A stretch of 43,725 bases of DNA, from positions 1 through 43,725 of the forward strand of contig URDN01000022.1 of assembly GCA_900546495.1 (NCBI GenBank), given 5' to 3'. Shown here in pieces: positions 1-8,065 of the stretch. Each line of letters opens with the position of its first letter. The first letter of the stretch is position 1. Position numbers and translations under genes: made by a program. The notes beneath the pieces were generated by a model. The model saw only the letters and a list, made by a program, of their open reading frames with translations. It was not told the DNA's origin and did no database searches. Origin of the DNA: an uncultured Lachnospiraceae bacterium. GTDB lineage: Bacteria; Bacillota; Clostridia; Lachnospirales; Lachnospiraceae.

Positions 1-237
1 GCAGCGAAGATAGGAAATCTGTCGTGCCGGCATTGGAGTTTTTTCATCTTGTTCCCTAAACGACAAACAAGAATTTCTTAAGATTTTCGTAAATTATCAT
101 TTTTTTCCAATTCAGGGTAGTTCTCTCAAACAAAACTTGCTAATATATAATTGTTCGGGTTCCTCATATATTTCCGAACCTTCCCTTAATTTTTATCTAT
201 ATGTAAAATATCAGCTTTTATCAAGGAGAATGATTTT
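1..237. other. leader region before the first gene
   Basis: No gene is visible here. Positions 153-179 hold a weak hairpin (GTTCGG pairing with CCGAAC, 15-nt loop) without a strong T-tract, so it is not a convincing terminator. A TTAAG motif near 89-93 resembles an OmpR-family half-site but is single. AAGGAG sits about 8 bases before the ATG at 238. Confidence 0.4.
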
Positions 238-1848
238 ATGAAAAACAAACAAATTGCAGCCGTATTATTCGCTGTAGGACTTGCTGCTGCAGGTATGTCA
301 GTTCCGGCAACAGCCGCACCGGCAAATAATTCCATTGCCGTTGAAACAGCATTATCTGAACAAAACAACAATACTCAGGAAAACGATGCCACTGTGCAGA
401 CTTCTGAAAAACCATATGAAACACAAGGCGAAACGCCGAATGATGGTGAGGCACCAGATAATGGTGAAACACCTACTGAACAGAAAACTGGATTTTTCTA
501 TGATGAGACCACTCAGAACTGGTTCCTTTATCAAGACGATGTCCTTCAGTCTGATTTTACAGGATTTTATGAAGGCACGATCAACAATATCACTGCCTGG
601 TACTACGTAGAAAACGGTTCCGTTGATCTGGAACGTTCCGGATTTATCAACGCAAAATTAAACGATGATACAACTGAAAACTGGTATTATGTTGCTTCCG
701 GCAGTGCAGACCTTACCTTTACCGGTCTGGCAAAAGATACCAATGGCGACGTGGATGACACCAATTCCCTCTGGTACATCAAAAACGGTAAAATTTCCTG
801 CGAAACAGCTGTTATTGATTATGATGGCACTTCCTGGATCATCAACAACGGAAAAGTAAATACAAATGCAAATGATTTTTACAGATTCAACAACACATGG
901 TATTTTGTCAAAGACGGACAGGTTCAGACCGATTACACAGATGTCGTAAAAATTGGAACTGATTGGTTATATTTTAAAAACGGTGTCGTTCCAATCTCCG
1001 GCACAACGGTTGCTCAGAACAAAAACGGCTGGTGGTACATAAAAAACGGAAAAGTAAACTTTGGTTTCAATGGAACTTACAAAGTTGGCATCCGTGACTA
1101 CTATGTTTCTGGTGGAAAAGTAACTGGCTGTAATTACTATATGCCGCAAAACAGCATCAGCCTTCCAAGCGGCGGCTATAATCTCTCTACCGCAAATATC
1201 GGTTTGAAAGTTATCAAAGTAAATCAGGCAGTCCGCGGAAACAGCAGTGAGCGTTACACATCTGCTACAGAAAGGGCAGTCCGCAATTTCCAATCCAGAC
1301 ACAGATTATCCGTAACCGGCTATGTTGATCTGACTACCTGGAAAACAATGGGTTATTCCGAATATGACTGGTACAACCTCGGAACTTACCGCACTCCGAT
1401 GAAAGTAACATATACCAGCAACCGTCAGGATCGTATCAATGCCATGATCCAGACTGCTATCGACTATAAAAATGCCGGTACCGGCTACAAAGTTGGCTGC
1501 TCCGGAACTCCAGGATCTTACGTAGACTGTTCCGGTCTGATTTATCAGTGCCTCTATGCTGCCGGTATCAATCCTTCTTCCAATATCGTAGACCATGCAC
1601 TGGCAATCCACGAATATACCTCTGTAAATCTGGCCGCAGATGACAGACTGGGAAGATCCGTTGATTCCAATTCCCTGCAGCGTGGCGATCTGGTCTTCTA
1701 TGGAAAAAATGGAAGAAATTCTGTTGTACATGTTGCAATTTATGCCGGAAATGGCATGATCTATGATTCCTGGCCGGGACGTGGTGTAACATACCGCTCC
1801 GTAAATATTGGTGGATATCACATTGTAAGAGCAAGACGTGTATTCTAA
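238..1848 (+). CDS. secreted NlpC/P60 peptidoglycan hydrolase with wall-binding repeats
   Basis: Probable secreted endopeptidase that cuts peptide cross-links or stems of peptidoglycan outside the cell. In order: signal peptide (residues 1 to about 26, charged start, hydrophobic core, Ala-rich cleavage zone); an acidic low-complexity linker with repeated PNDGE/PDNGE (to about 85); aromatic repeats of WYYVENG/WYIKNGK type (about 85-305), as in choline- or glucan-binding-like wall anchors; a PG_binding_1-like domain (about 315-380); and a C-terminal NlpC/P60 domain. The expected catalytic residues are visible as Cys431 in VDCSGL, His498 in HVAIYAG and His528 in GGYHIV. An AAGGAG ribosome site supports the ATG. 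It is a single-gene unit closed by a terminator at 1858-1890. The family assignment is firm; the exact bond cleaved and the ligand of the repeats are inferred. Confidence 0.93.
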   Translation: MKNKQIAAVLFAVGLAAAGMSVPATAAPANNSIAVETALSEQNNNTQENDATVQTSEKPYETQGETPNDGEAPDNGETPTEQKTGFFYDETTQNWFLYQDDVLQSDFTGFYEGTINNITAWYYVENGSVDLERSGFINAKLNDDTTENWYYVASGSADLTFTGLAKDTNGDVDDTNSLWYIKNGKISCETAVIDYDGTSWIINNGKVNTNANDFYRFNNTWYFVKDGQVQTDYTDVVKIGTDWLYFKNGVVPISGTTVAQNKNGWWYIKNGKVNFGFNGTYKVGIRDYYVSGGKVTGCNYYMPQNSISLPSGGYNLSTANIGLKVIKVNQAVRGNSSERYTSATERAVRNFQSRHRLSVTGYVDLTTWKTMGYSEYDWYNLGTYRTPMKVTYTSNRQDRINAMIQTAIDYKNAGTGYKVGCSGTPGSYVDCSGLIYQCLYAAGINPSSNIVDHALAIHEYTSVNLAADDRLGRSVDSNSLQRGDLVFYGKNGRNSVVHVAIYAGNGMIYDSWPGRGVTYRSVNIGGYHIVRARRVF

Positions 1849-1857
1849 CAGACTCAA

Positions 1858-1890
1858 CCCCTGTTTCACTCTGTGAGACAGGGGCTTTTA
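1858..1890 (+). terminator. rho-independent terminator after NlpC/P60 gene
   Basis: An 11-bp stem (CCCCTGTTTCA at 1858-1868 against TGAGACAGGGG at 1874-1884, one G-T pair) with a 5-nt loop, followed by a short T-rich tract, starts 9 bases after the stop codon. Confidence 0.8.
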
Positions 1891-1971
1891 GTTTACAAAA
1901 ATACGCAGATGAAATATGCCATACTTTGCATGAAACATATCTCACACCAGGAACCTAAAGTTCTTCTTAAA

Positions 1972-3078
1972 CTATTTTCTCATATCCAGATACCGATACC
2001 AGTATCCAAACTCTCCCGTTTTCTGCCGTGTCACCTGTTTTGTCCGAAATTCCGGAAAACCGAAGATTCCTGCCAGAAGCTGCTCCTGATTGGAAAACAC
2101 ACCCGGAATTCCCAGAAACCACTGTTTTGCGTCCCCTTGCATATATCCAAACAAAAGCATCTGATAATTATAATATCCATGCAGCAAAAAACTGTTGTTT
2201 GCCAGATAATGATACTGCTTCGGAAGCACCTTAAAATCCTGCAGCTGAAGCTTCACACCATACACTCCCTCATCCTCATCAAACGGGCAAAATAATGTGT
2301 GCGTTGCCGTAAAACGCTCCCACTCCGTTTCCCACGCTGAAAGCATTTTTTCCATTCCCATAGTAACAGAAAAATTTTTCTCTGAAACAGCCACGGTCTG
2401 CTGTGTTGCCTGCAATTCTTTTTTATCCACAGAGATCCGATCTTCTTCTATTGTATCTTTTCTCTCATTTTTGATTCTACTTGCATCTAACTCTTCATTT
2501 ATATTTTTTGAACACTGTATCGCGTTCTCGGTGTTTGATTTGCCTTCTGTTAAAATTGATACACTCTCTGCTTTTTGTTTATCTCCTGTTAAAATTGCTG
2601 CCTTTTCTGCTTCAGGTTTATTTTCCGGATGGCCCACGTTATTCTCCGCGCCTGATGTATTTCCTTCAGAAATCGCTGAATTCTCTGTCTTAGCTTCCCA
2701 TGGTCTGAAATTTTTCCACCTCGTCTCCTGATCATCCCACTGACTGGCAGCAAAAGTATCCTCCCCTGTTACAATATAAATTCCCCGAATCTGACGGATT
2801 GTATACTGTGTATCATTCACATGCTCCGCATGGCAGCCAAATACGCTTCCTGCCATGTGATCATGTACTGACATAGAACCCAGAAATAAACCTTTTGGAA
2901 AATCAATATTATCATTAAGAAGATAGACATCTGTTTTCTCTGCTGTAATACCCTTCAATTGTATCTGAATCCTGCACTCCTGCTGCCGAACCTCCACCTT
3001 GGCAAATCCACAGTTTTCCATTTTTTTACCGTTTTCATATCGAAACATATACGTTACAAATCTCTGATATCCGGGCAC
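1972..3078 (-). CDS. DUF6128-like conserved protein with low-complexity linker
   Basis: Function unknown. The N-terminal part (about residues 1-125) is a compact beta-rich domain containing FRYENGKKMENCGFAKVE, an arrangement I associate with DUF6128 proteins of Lachnospiraceae; this is recognition from memory only. Residues about 130-225 are a charged, repetitive linker with recurrent KxENA/ILTGDK-like phrases. The C-terminal part (about 240-368) has aromatic phrases such as LHGYYNYQMLLFGYMQG and ends WYRYLDMRK. There is no signal peptide or membrane segment. The start is GTG at 3078 with GGGAG about 8 bases upstream. It is transcribed toward the NlpC/P60 gene and diverges from the Fur-family gene. 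Confidence 0.75.
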   Translation of the reverse strand: MPGYQRFVTYMFRYENGKKMENCGFAKVEVRQQECRIQIQLKGITAEKTDVYLLNDNIDFPKGLFLGSMSVHDHMAGSVFGCHAEHVNDTQYTIRQIRGIYIVTGEDTFAASQWDDQETRWKNFRPWEAKTENSAISEGNTSGAENNVGHPENKPEAEKAAILTGDKQKAESVSILTEGKSNTENAIQCSKNINEELDASRIKNERKDTIEEDRISVDKKELQATQQTVAVSEKNFSVTMGMEKMLSAWETEWERFTATHTLFCPFDEDEGVYGVKLQLQDFKVLPKQYHYLANNSFLLHGYYNYQMLLFGYMQGDAKQWFLGIPGVFSNQEQLLAGIFGFPEFRTKQVTRQKTGEFGYWYRYLDMRK

Positions 3079-3145
3079 AGTTCTACTCCCTGTACGTCTT
3101 TATATAACGTATGAATAAATTTTCGAAAAATTCCTCGTAATTTTG

Positions 3146-3174
3146 TTGACAAATCAGATTTCGCATGCTATATT
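3146..3174 (+). promoter_or_regulatory. sigma-A promoter of the Fur/PerR-rbr unit
   Basis: TTGACA at 3146-3151, a 17-bp spacer, then TATATT at 3169-3174. The expected start near 3181 lies directly beside the Fur/PerR-type box at 3188-3198. Confidence 0.8.
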
Positions 3175-3185
3175 AATCTCAACAA

Positions 3186-3202
3186 CAATAATCATTATCA
3201 TT
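3186..3202. promoter_or_regulatory. Fur/PerR-type operator
   Basis: ATAATCATTAT at 3188-3198 is a perfect palindrome around one central base and matches the core of both PerR boxes (TTATAATNATTATAA) and Fur boxes (AATGATAATCATT type). It sits just downstream of the -10, where a bound repressor would block initiation, which suggests autoregulation by the adjacent Fur-family protein. Confidence 0.75.
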
Positions 3203-3218
3203 TTCGAAAGGAAAATAA

Positions 3219-3617
3219 ATGTTAAAACACAGCAAACAACGAGATGCAATCGAACAATTTCTGGCTACCAGATATGATCATCCCACCGCAGAGACTGTTT
3301 ACATGAATCTCCGGGAAGAATATCCAAAGCTTAGTCTGGCAACTGTTTACCGCAATCTGTCGCTGCTTGCCGAACTGGGAAACATTCAGAAGATTCCCAC
3401 CGGAAACGGACCTGACCGCTTCGATGGCAGACCGGAACCTCACAACCATTTTCTTTGTGATGAATGTGGCAGCATGATAGATTTACAAATGAACAGTATT
3501 GATCACGTAGATGAAATCGCCGCCCAGACATTCGACGGTGTGATTAAAGGACATTCTATTTTATTCTACGGCATCTGCCCGGAATGTCTAAAAGAGAAAA
3601 CAACAATAAATGAATAA
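3219..3617 (+). CDS. Fur-family regulator, PerR-like
   Basis: Metal-dependent transcription regulator of the Fur superfamily. The winged-helix part includes HPTAETVYMNL and SLATVYRNLSLL (the recognition helix). The regulatory metal-site region reads RFDGRPEPHNHFLCDECG and matches the PerR/Fur His-rich motif. Structural zinc is expected from CDEC and from CPEC near the C terminus. At 132 aa it is a usual length. The nearby reverse rubrerythrin and the operator at 3186-3202 point to a peroxide-sensing PerR role, but Fur- or Zur-type sensing cannot be excluded from motifs alone. Start: ATG with AAAGGA about 6 bases upstream. The next gene is 72 bp downstream with no obvious terminator between, so the two are probably co-transcribed. 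Confidence 0.9.
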   Translation: MLKHSKQRDAIEQFLATRYDHPTAETVYMNLREEYPKLSLATVYRNLSLLAELGNIQKIPTGNGPDRFDGRPEPHNHFLCDECGSMIDLQMNSIDHVDEIAAQTFDGVIKGHSILFYGICPECLKEKTTINE

Positions 3618-3689
3618 ACCAGCTGGAAACGGCTGATTTTAATAAAAATGATATTTAAACTAATTTTAAAAGAAAGGAAATGAATTATT

Positions 3690-4232
3690 ATGAAAAAATT
3701 TGTATGTACAGTATGTGGTTATGTTTACGAAGGCGAGAAAGCTCCGGAAGTCTGTCCAATCTGTAAAGCTCCGGCAGAGAAATTCAAAGAGCAGACCGGT
3801 GAGAAAGTATGGGCAGCTGAGCATGTAGTAGGTGTTGCACAGGGCGTTAGCGAAGATATCCTTGCAGACTTAAGAGCAAACTTCGAAGGCGAGTGCTCTG
3901 AGGTTGGTATGTATCTGGCAATGGCAAGAGTTGCTCACAGAGAAGGTTATCCGGAAATCGGATTATACTGGGAGAAAGCAGCTTACGAAGAAGCTGAGCA
4001 TGCTGCAAAATTCGCTGAGTTACTTGGTGAAGTTGTAACAGACAGCACAAAGAAAAACCTTGAGATGCGTGTAGATGCTGAGCACGGCGCAACAGAAGGA
4101 AAATTTGACCTTGCAAAACGTGCAAAAGCTGCAAACTTAGACGCAATCCATGATACCGTTCATGAGATGGCTAGAGACGAGGCTCGTCACGGAAAAGCAT
4201 TCGAAGGATTACTCAAGAGATACTTTGGCTAA
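3690..4232 (+). CDS. reverse rubrerythrin (rubredoxin domain first)
   Basis: Non-heme iron peroxidase that reduces H2O2 with electrons from NADH-linked donors in anaerobes. The usual rubrerythrin order is inverted: a rubredoxin-like FeS4 domain comes first (Cys6, Cys9, Cys22, Cys25 in CTVCGY and CPICKAP) and a ferritin-like di-iron four-helix domain follows (about residues 45-180). Iron-ligand helices are seen in EGECSEVGMYLAM, YEEAEHAAKF and ARDEARHGKAF. This order and length (180 aa) match the clostridial reverse rubrerythrins. RBS AAAGGAAATG lies just before the ATG. Probably read from the promoter at 3146 together with the PerR-like gene, giving a peroxide-responsive pair. A very strong terminator follows. 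Confidence 0.93.
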   Translation: MKKFVCTVCGYVYEGEKAPEVCPICKAPAEKFKEQTGEKVWAAEHVVGVAQGVSEDILADLRANFEGECSEVGMYLAMARVAHREGYPEIGLYWEKAAYEEAEHAAKFAELLGEVVTDSTKKNLEMRVDAEHGATEGKFDLAKRAKAANLDAIHDTVHEMARDEARHGKAFEGLLKRYFG

Positions 4233-4251
4233 GCTACAAGCCGAGTAAGAT

Positions 4252-4308
4252 AAAAAAGGAATCAGGCTGGGAGGGAATTTATTCACTCTCCAGCCTGATT
4301 CCTTTTTT
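4252..4308 (+). terminator. strong terminator after rubrerythrin
   Basis: A 19-bp perfect stem (left arm 4252-4270, right arm 4290-4308, core GGAATCAGGCTGG) with a 19-nt loop and T6. With A6 on the other side it could work in both directions. The loop and right arm are copied into the tandem repeat that follows. Confidence 0.9.
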
Positions 4309-4676
4309 AGATGTATTGGGCGACAGCCCAACATGAATAGCCCGTAAGGGCTATGAATGGCTCGGCGCAGCCTCAACGGCGCCAGCTGTCCATGAGGAAG
4401 TAGCGTAGCGAATTCCGAATGGCGCATGGCTTGTATACGTATATTAGCGGCAAGGGAATTTATTCACTCCCAGCCTGATTCCTTTTTTAGATGTATTGGG
4501 CGACAGCCCAACATGAATAGCCCGTAAGGGCTATGAATGGCTCGGCGCAGCCTCAACGGCGCCAGCTGTCCATGAGGAAGTAGCGTAGCGAATTCCGAAT
4601 GGCGCATGGCTTGTATACGTATATTAGCGGCAAGGGAATTTATTCACTCTCCAGCCTGATTCCTTTTTTAGATGTT
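4273..4676. repeat. tandem duplication, two ~180-bp units plus a partial third
   Basis: Unit 1 is 4273-4453, unit 2 is 4454-4633, and a partial third copy (loop plus terminator right arm) is 4634-4676. The units look identical by eye except for one base in the CACTCTCC/CACTCCC stretch. Each unit holds the terminator loop and right arm, small hairpins (AGCCC with GGGCT; GGCGC with GCGCC), and an ATGAGGAAGTAGCGTAGC...CGAATGGCGC segment shared with other repeats in the window. No ORF is credible here. Confidence 0.9.
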
Positions 4677-4686
4677 AAAATATTTT

Positions 4687-4731
4687 AAAGCGGCGGTCAA
4701 CTCTCATTTTTATTTCTTCACCGCCGTTTTA
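4687..4731. terminator. hairpin/terminator before LD-carboxypeptidase end
   Basis: AAAGCGGCGGT near 4687 pairs with ACCGCCGTTTT near 4721-4731 across a pyrimidine-rich loop, followed by T-rich sequence on the plus strand. It may end transcription in either direction between the convergent rubrerythrin and LD-carboxypeptidase genes. The stretch 4732-4902 shows nothing else. Confidence 0.6.
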
Positions 4732-4902
4732 ATTTTGGGCAAGACCATTGAAGTTAAAGTTTACTTTTCCACTCCAAAATCACATTCATTACATATACTA
4801 TTTTCTACTACTCACCAAAACTCTCTTTTTAAAAAGACCAAACGGTATTTCTACCATTCAGTCTTTCTTCCGAATAAAATTTTTCCTATGATTGTGCACT
4901 TT

Positions 4903-5925
4903 TTAGTTGAGTTCCATCTCCACTTCCACATCATTTCCCACAGAAGTCACCTTCGCATAACTTCCACAGATCAGCGGCATCGCCGGTGGAATATGTCCGA
5001 TATCCAGATCCATAATGATCGGTACATTATATTTTCCAAGAATTCCTGTCACAGCCTCATACTGATCCAAACCTAAGAATTCCTCTCCATTACAATATGG
5101 GCGACCGATCAAAAATCCTCTGACATGTCCAAACCATCCGGCCTGCGCCATCTGCCACAATGCCCGGCGAATTCCCATAACATTCAGATCACAGGCTTCA
5201 ATAAACCAGATGATTCCGTCCTCTTTGTAACGTTCTGTAAATTCTTTTACTCTATCGTATTTTGTACCAAGAAGCAATGTCAGTACATCCAGGCAGCCGC
5301 CAACCAGACGACCTTCCATTTTGATGTCTGTATCCGGTACCTTTTTACGAATACATGGCTCTGTCACATTGTAAGGTACCAATGGATTTTCTTCATCTTT
5401 TAATCCTTCTTTTTCATACAGATCATAGCCTTTGATCGTCAGCTTTTCTCCTGTCAATACATCAAACGCGTCCTGAATTGCCTGATGCCACGGCTCCATG
5501 CCAAAAGCAGCTGCACACGGTCCGTAGACAGATGCCACATCACAGAGTGTCGTCAACAAAAATGTCATATTTGTATTGTCCGAATAGCCAAGATACCACT
5601 TCGGTTCCGCCTCTCTGATTTTTTCAAAATCCACATAGGGCAGATCTTCACACATCAACTCACCACCACCGCAGGAAATCAAAACGTCACTGGTATCATT
5701 ACAATAATACTCCATCAGTTCCTGTCCGCACTTCTCCGGCGTGTTGCTGATACCGATGCCACATCCTTCGTAACAGTTTGGTCCCAGTTCCGTGCGATAA
5801 CCCATTTTTTCAAACTTATCCAACGCGTGTCCAAAAGCTGTCTTGTACGGTTCAATGTTGCAGCCAAAGGCTGGTGCCACAAAGCCGATACAGCCATTCT
5901 TTTTTAAAAATTCCGGATATCTCAT
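4903..5925 (-). CDS. S66-family LD-carboxypeptidase (MccF-like)
   Basis: Serine peptidase of the S66 family, which includes LD-carboxypeptidases of murein recycling and MccF-type immunity proteins that inactivate aminoacyl-nucleotide toxins. The nucleophile is the Ser in LGYSDNTNM; the other expected triad members are the Glu in IWFIEACD and the His in LDIGHIPPAMP. The N-terminal KNGCIGFVAPAFG strand and the VGGCLDVL motif fit the family. The start is placed at 5925 (MRYPEF) because AGGAG lies 9 bases upstream; an in-frame ATG 27 bases earlier (5952) has no such site. This gives 340 aa. No signal peptide, so it acts in the cytoplasm. Whether it recycles murein or detoxifies is not decidable here. 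It stands alone, convergent with the rubrerythrin unit. Confidence 0.9.
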   Translation of the reverse strand: MRYPEFLKKNGCIGFVAPAFGCNIEPYKTAFGHALDKFEKMGYRTELGPNCYEGCGIGISNTPEKCGQELMEYYCNDTSDVLISCGGGELMCEDLPYVDFEKIREAEPKWYLGYSDNTNMTFLLTTLCDVASVYGPCAAAFGMEPWHQAIQDAFDVLTGEKLTIKGYDLYEKEGLKDEENPLVPYNVTEPCIRKKVPDTDIKMEGRLVGGCLDVLTLLLGTKYDRVKEFTERYKEDGIIWFIEACDLNVMGIRRALWQMAQAGWFGHVRGFLIGRPYCNGEEFLGLDQYEAVTGILGKYNVPIIMDLDIGHIPPAMPLICGSYAKVTSVGNDVEVEMELN

Positions 5926-6033
5926 AATATTCTTCTCCTGTTTAAACTTCATTTATTTTACAAAGATTTTTTGTCTAATTGTAATTCTGTCTAATAACCA
6001 AATTTTTACCAGATAAAATCATTATAACCGATA

Positions 6034-6070
6034 ATAAAAAATGCCGCCAGTCTAAAAGACCAACGACATT
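6034..6070 (-). terminator. terminator of the ABC exporter operon
   Basis: Read on the minus strand, AATGTCGTTGGTC pairs fully (with G-U pairs) with GACTGGCGGCATT and is followed by TTTTTT. It lies about 80 bp past the stop of the second ABC gene. The remaining spacer (5926-6151) shows no other feature. Confidence 0.8.
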
Positions 6071-6151
6071 TTCTTATGTTATTTCAGTAGGCTGAATGTT
6101 TCTATTTCTGAACGAACCTTCCAAGAATATCACATTCATAAAATACATGCT

Positions 6152-8065
6152 TTACTCCAGCTCAAACGCACCCGTATACAGCTGATAATATTTTCCTTTT
6201 TCTTCAATCAGCTTATCGTGACTGCCTCGCTCAATGATATGTCCCTGCTCAAGAACCATGATAACATCAGAGTTCTGTACCGTAGACAGTCTGTGAGCAA
6301 TAACAAATACCGTACGACCTTTCATCAGAGCATCCATACCACGCTGTACGATTGCTTCTGTTCGCGTATCGATGGAAGAAGTTGCCTCATCCAGAATCAT
6401 AACAGGCGGATCTGCAACTGCCGCACGGGCAATGGAAATCAGCTGTCTCTGTCCCTGGGACAGACCGCTTCCGTCACCGGAAAGCACGGTATCATAGCCG
6501 TTTGGCAGCATGCGGATAAATCCGTCTGCATTTGCCAGTTTTGCTGCTGCGATACACTCTTCATCTGTTGCATCCAGTTTACCATAACGGATGTTCTCCA
6601 TTACCGTTCCGGTAAACAGGTTGACATCCTGAAGTACTACGCCAAGGGAACGGCGCAAGTCTGCTTTCTTGATACGTCCGATATCCAGTCCGTCATAAGT
6701 GATGGTACCTTTCTGAATATCATAAAAACGGTTGATCAGGTTTGTAATGGTTGTTTTACCAGCTCCGGTTGCACCTACGAAAGCAACCTTCTGCCCCGGT
6801 TCCGCATACAATGTAATATCATGTAAAACTGTCTTCTCCGGAACATAACCGAAATCTACATCGTGGAATTCCACATGTCCAAGCATTTCTACCAGCTCTG
6901 TGCTGCCGTCCGTCTGTGGCACTTTCCATGCCCAGTGACCGGTACGCTCCTGGCACTCTGTCAGAGCATTGCCTTCTTTTCTTGCACGAACAAGAGTGAT
7001 GTTTCCATCATCTTCTTCCACATCTTCATCCAGAAGTTCAAAGATACGCTCTGCACCGGCAATTGCCATAACAACAAAGTTTAACTGCTGGGAAACCTGA
7101 CTGATCGGGTTTACGAAACTTCTTGATAACTGCAGGAAGGATGCAATGGCACCAAGTGTCAGTACGCTGACGCCTGTCAGACTGATATTTGTCACGCCGC
7201 TGATACCAAGGGCTCCACCAACGATTGCTATAACAACGTAAAGGATAAATCCGATATTGTTCAGAATCGGCATCAGAATATTTGCATAAGAGTTCGCCTT
7301 TGTCGCATTGACGCAGAGTTCTCCGTTTTTCAGATCAAATCCGGCTTTTGCCTGCTCCTCATGGCAGAATACTTTAACAACTTTCTGTCCATTGATCATT
7401 TCCTCTACATAACCATTAACGTCACCCAGAGAAACCTGCTGCTTGATAAAGTATTTTCCGCTTCGTCCTGCCACAGAACCGATCACTTTCAGAATAATAA
7501 ATACGAAAGCGATAACGATCAGGGTCAGCCAGAAACTGATACTCAGCATTGAGATAAATACAACGATGATGGTCATAACGGAGTTCAGCAGCTGCGGAAT
7601 ACTCTGAGAGATCATCTGACGAAGGGTATCGGTATCATTGGTATAATGACTCATGATATCGCCATGAGAATGTGTATCAAAATATCGAATCGGCAGTTTC
7701 TGCATGTGAGAGAACATCTCATCACGGATTTTTTTCAAAATGCCCTGTCCGATGACAACCATAAAACGGTTATACAAATAAGACGCGATAACACCGGCAA
7801 ACAGAATGATCGCTACTTTGATCAGATAATGAAGTAACCCTGAAAAATCTGCCCGAGACTGTGTCAGCAGCGGGGTAATATAATTATCGATCAGTCCCTG
7901 AATAAACAACGCTGAATATGCAACAGTTCCGGAAGAAATCGCGATACAGATAATTACAAAAATGAAACGGATCTTATATGCCCCCAGATAACCCAGCAGA
8001 CGTTTTACAGTTCCTTTGGTATCTTTTGCCACAGACATACGTTTTTTGCTTCCTTTACTGCTCAT
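6152..8065 (-). CDS. ABC exporter half-transporter with consensus Walker B
   Basis: Type IV ABC exporter subunit: a six-helix membrane domain (about residues 30-345) joined to a nucleotide-binding domain (about 395-637). Walker A is GATGAGKTT, the signature is LSQGQRQL (Gly of LSGGQ changed to Gln), and Walker B is VMILDEATSSID with the catalytic Glu. A charged and Trp-containing insert of about 40 residues (HWAWKVPQ region) separates the two domains. The start at 8065 (MSSKGS) is preferred because AGGAGG is 8 bases upstream; the ATG at 8071 would sit only 2 bases from it. The gene overlaps the preceding ABC gene by 11 bp, so translation is probably coupled. With its partner it should form a heterodimeric multidrug- or peptide-type exporter; the substrate is unknown. 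Confidence 0.93.
   Translation of the reverse strand: MSSKGSKKRMSVAKDTKGTVKRLLGYLGAYKIRFIFVIICIAISSGTVAYSALFIQGLIDNYITPLLTQSRADFSGLLHYLIKVAIILFAGVIASYLYNRFMVVIGQGILKKIRDEMFSHMQKLPIRYFDTHSHGDIMSHYTNDTDTLRQMISQSIPQLLNSVMTIIVVFISMLSISFWLTLIVIAFVFIILKVIGSVAGRSGKYFIKQQVSLGDVNGYVEEMINGQKVVKVFCHEEQAKAGFDLKNGELCVNATKANSYANILMPILNNIGFILYVVIAIVGGALGISGVTNISLTGVSVLTLGAIASFLQLSRSFVNPISQVSQQLNFVVMAIAGAERIFELLDEDVEEDDGNITLVRARKEGNALTECQERTGHWAWKVPQTDGSTELVEMLGHVEFHDVDFGYVPEKTVLHDITLYAEPGQKVAFVGATGAGKTTITNLINRFYDIQKGTITYDGLDIGRIKKADLRRSLGVVLQDVNLFTGTVMENIRYGKLDATDEECIAAAKLANADGFIRMLPNGYDTVLSGDGSGLSQGQRQLISIARAAVADPPVMILDEATSSIDTRTEAIVQRGMDALMKGRTVFVIAHRLSTVQNSDVIMVLEQGHIIERGSHDKLIEEKGKYYQLYTGAFELE

Noticed and set aside
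1306..1869. Long antisense ORF opposite the NlpC/P60 gene
   Set aside because: Shadow of a confidently identified gene; no ribosome site or family signal.
4273..4676. The tandem direct repeats as a CRISPR array
   Set aside because: Only two full units of about 180 bp, with no short repeat plus unique spacers, and no cas genes nearby. It is a plain tandem duplication.
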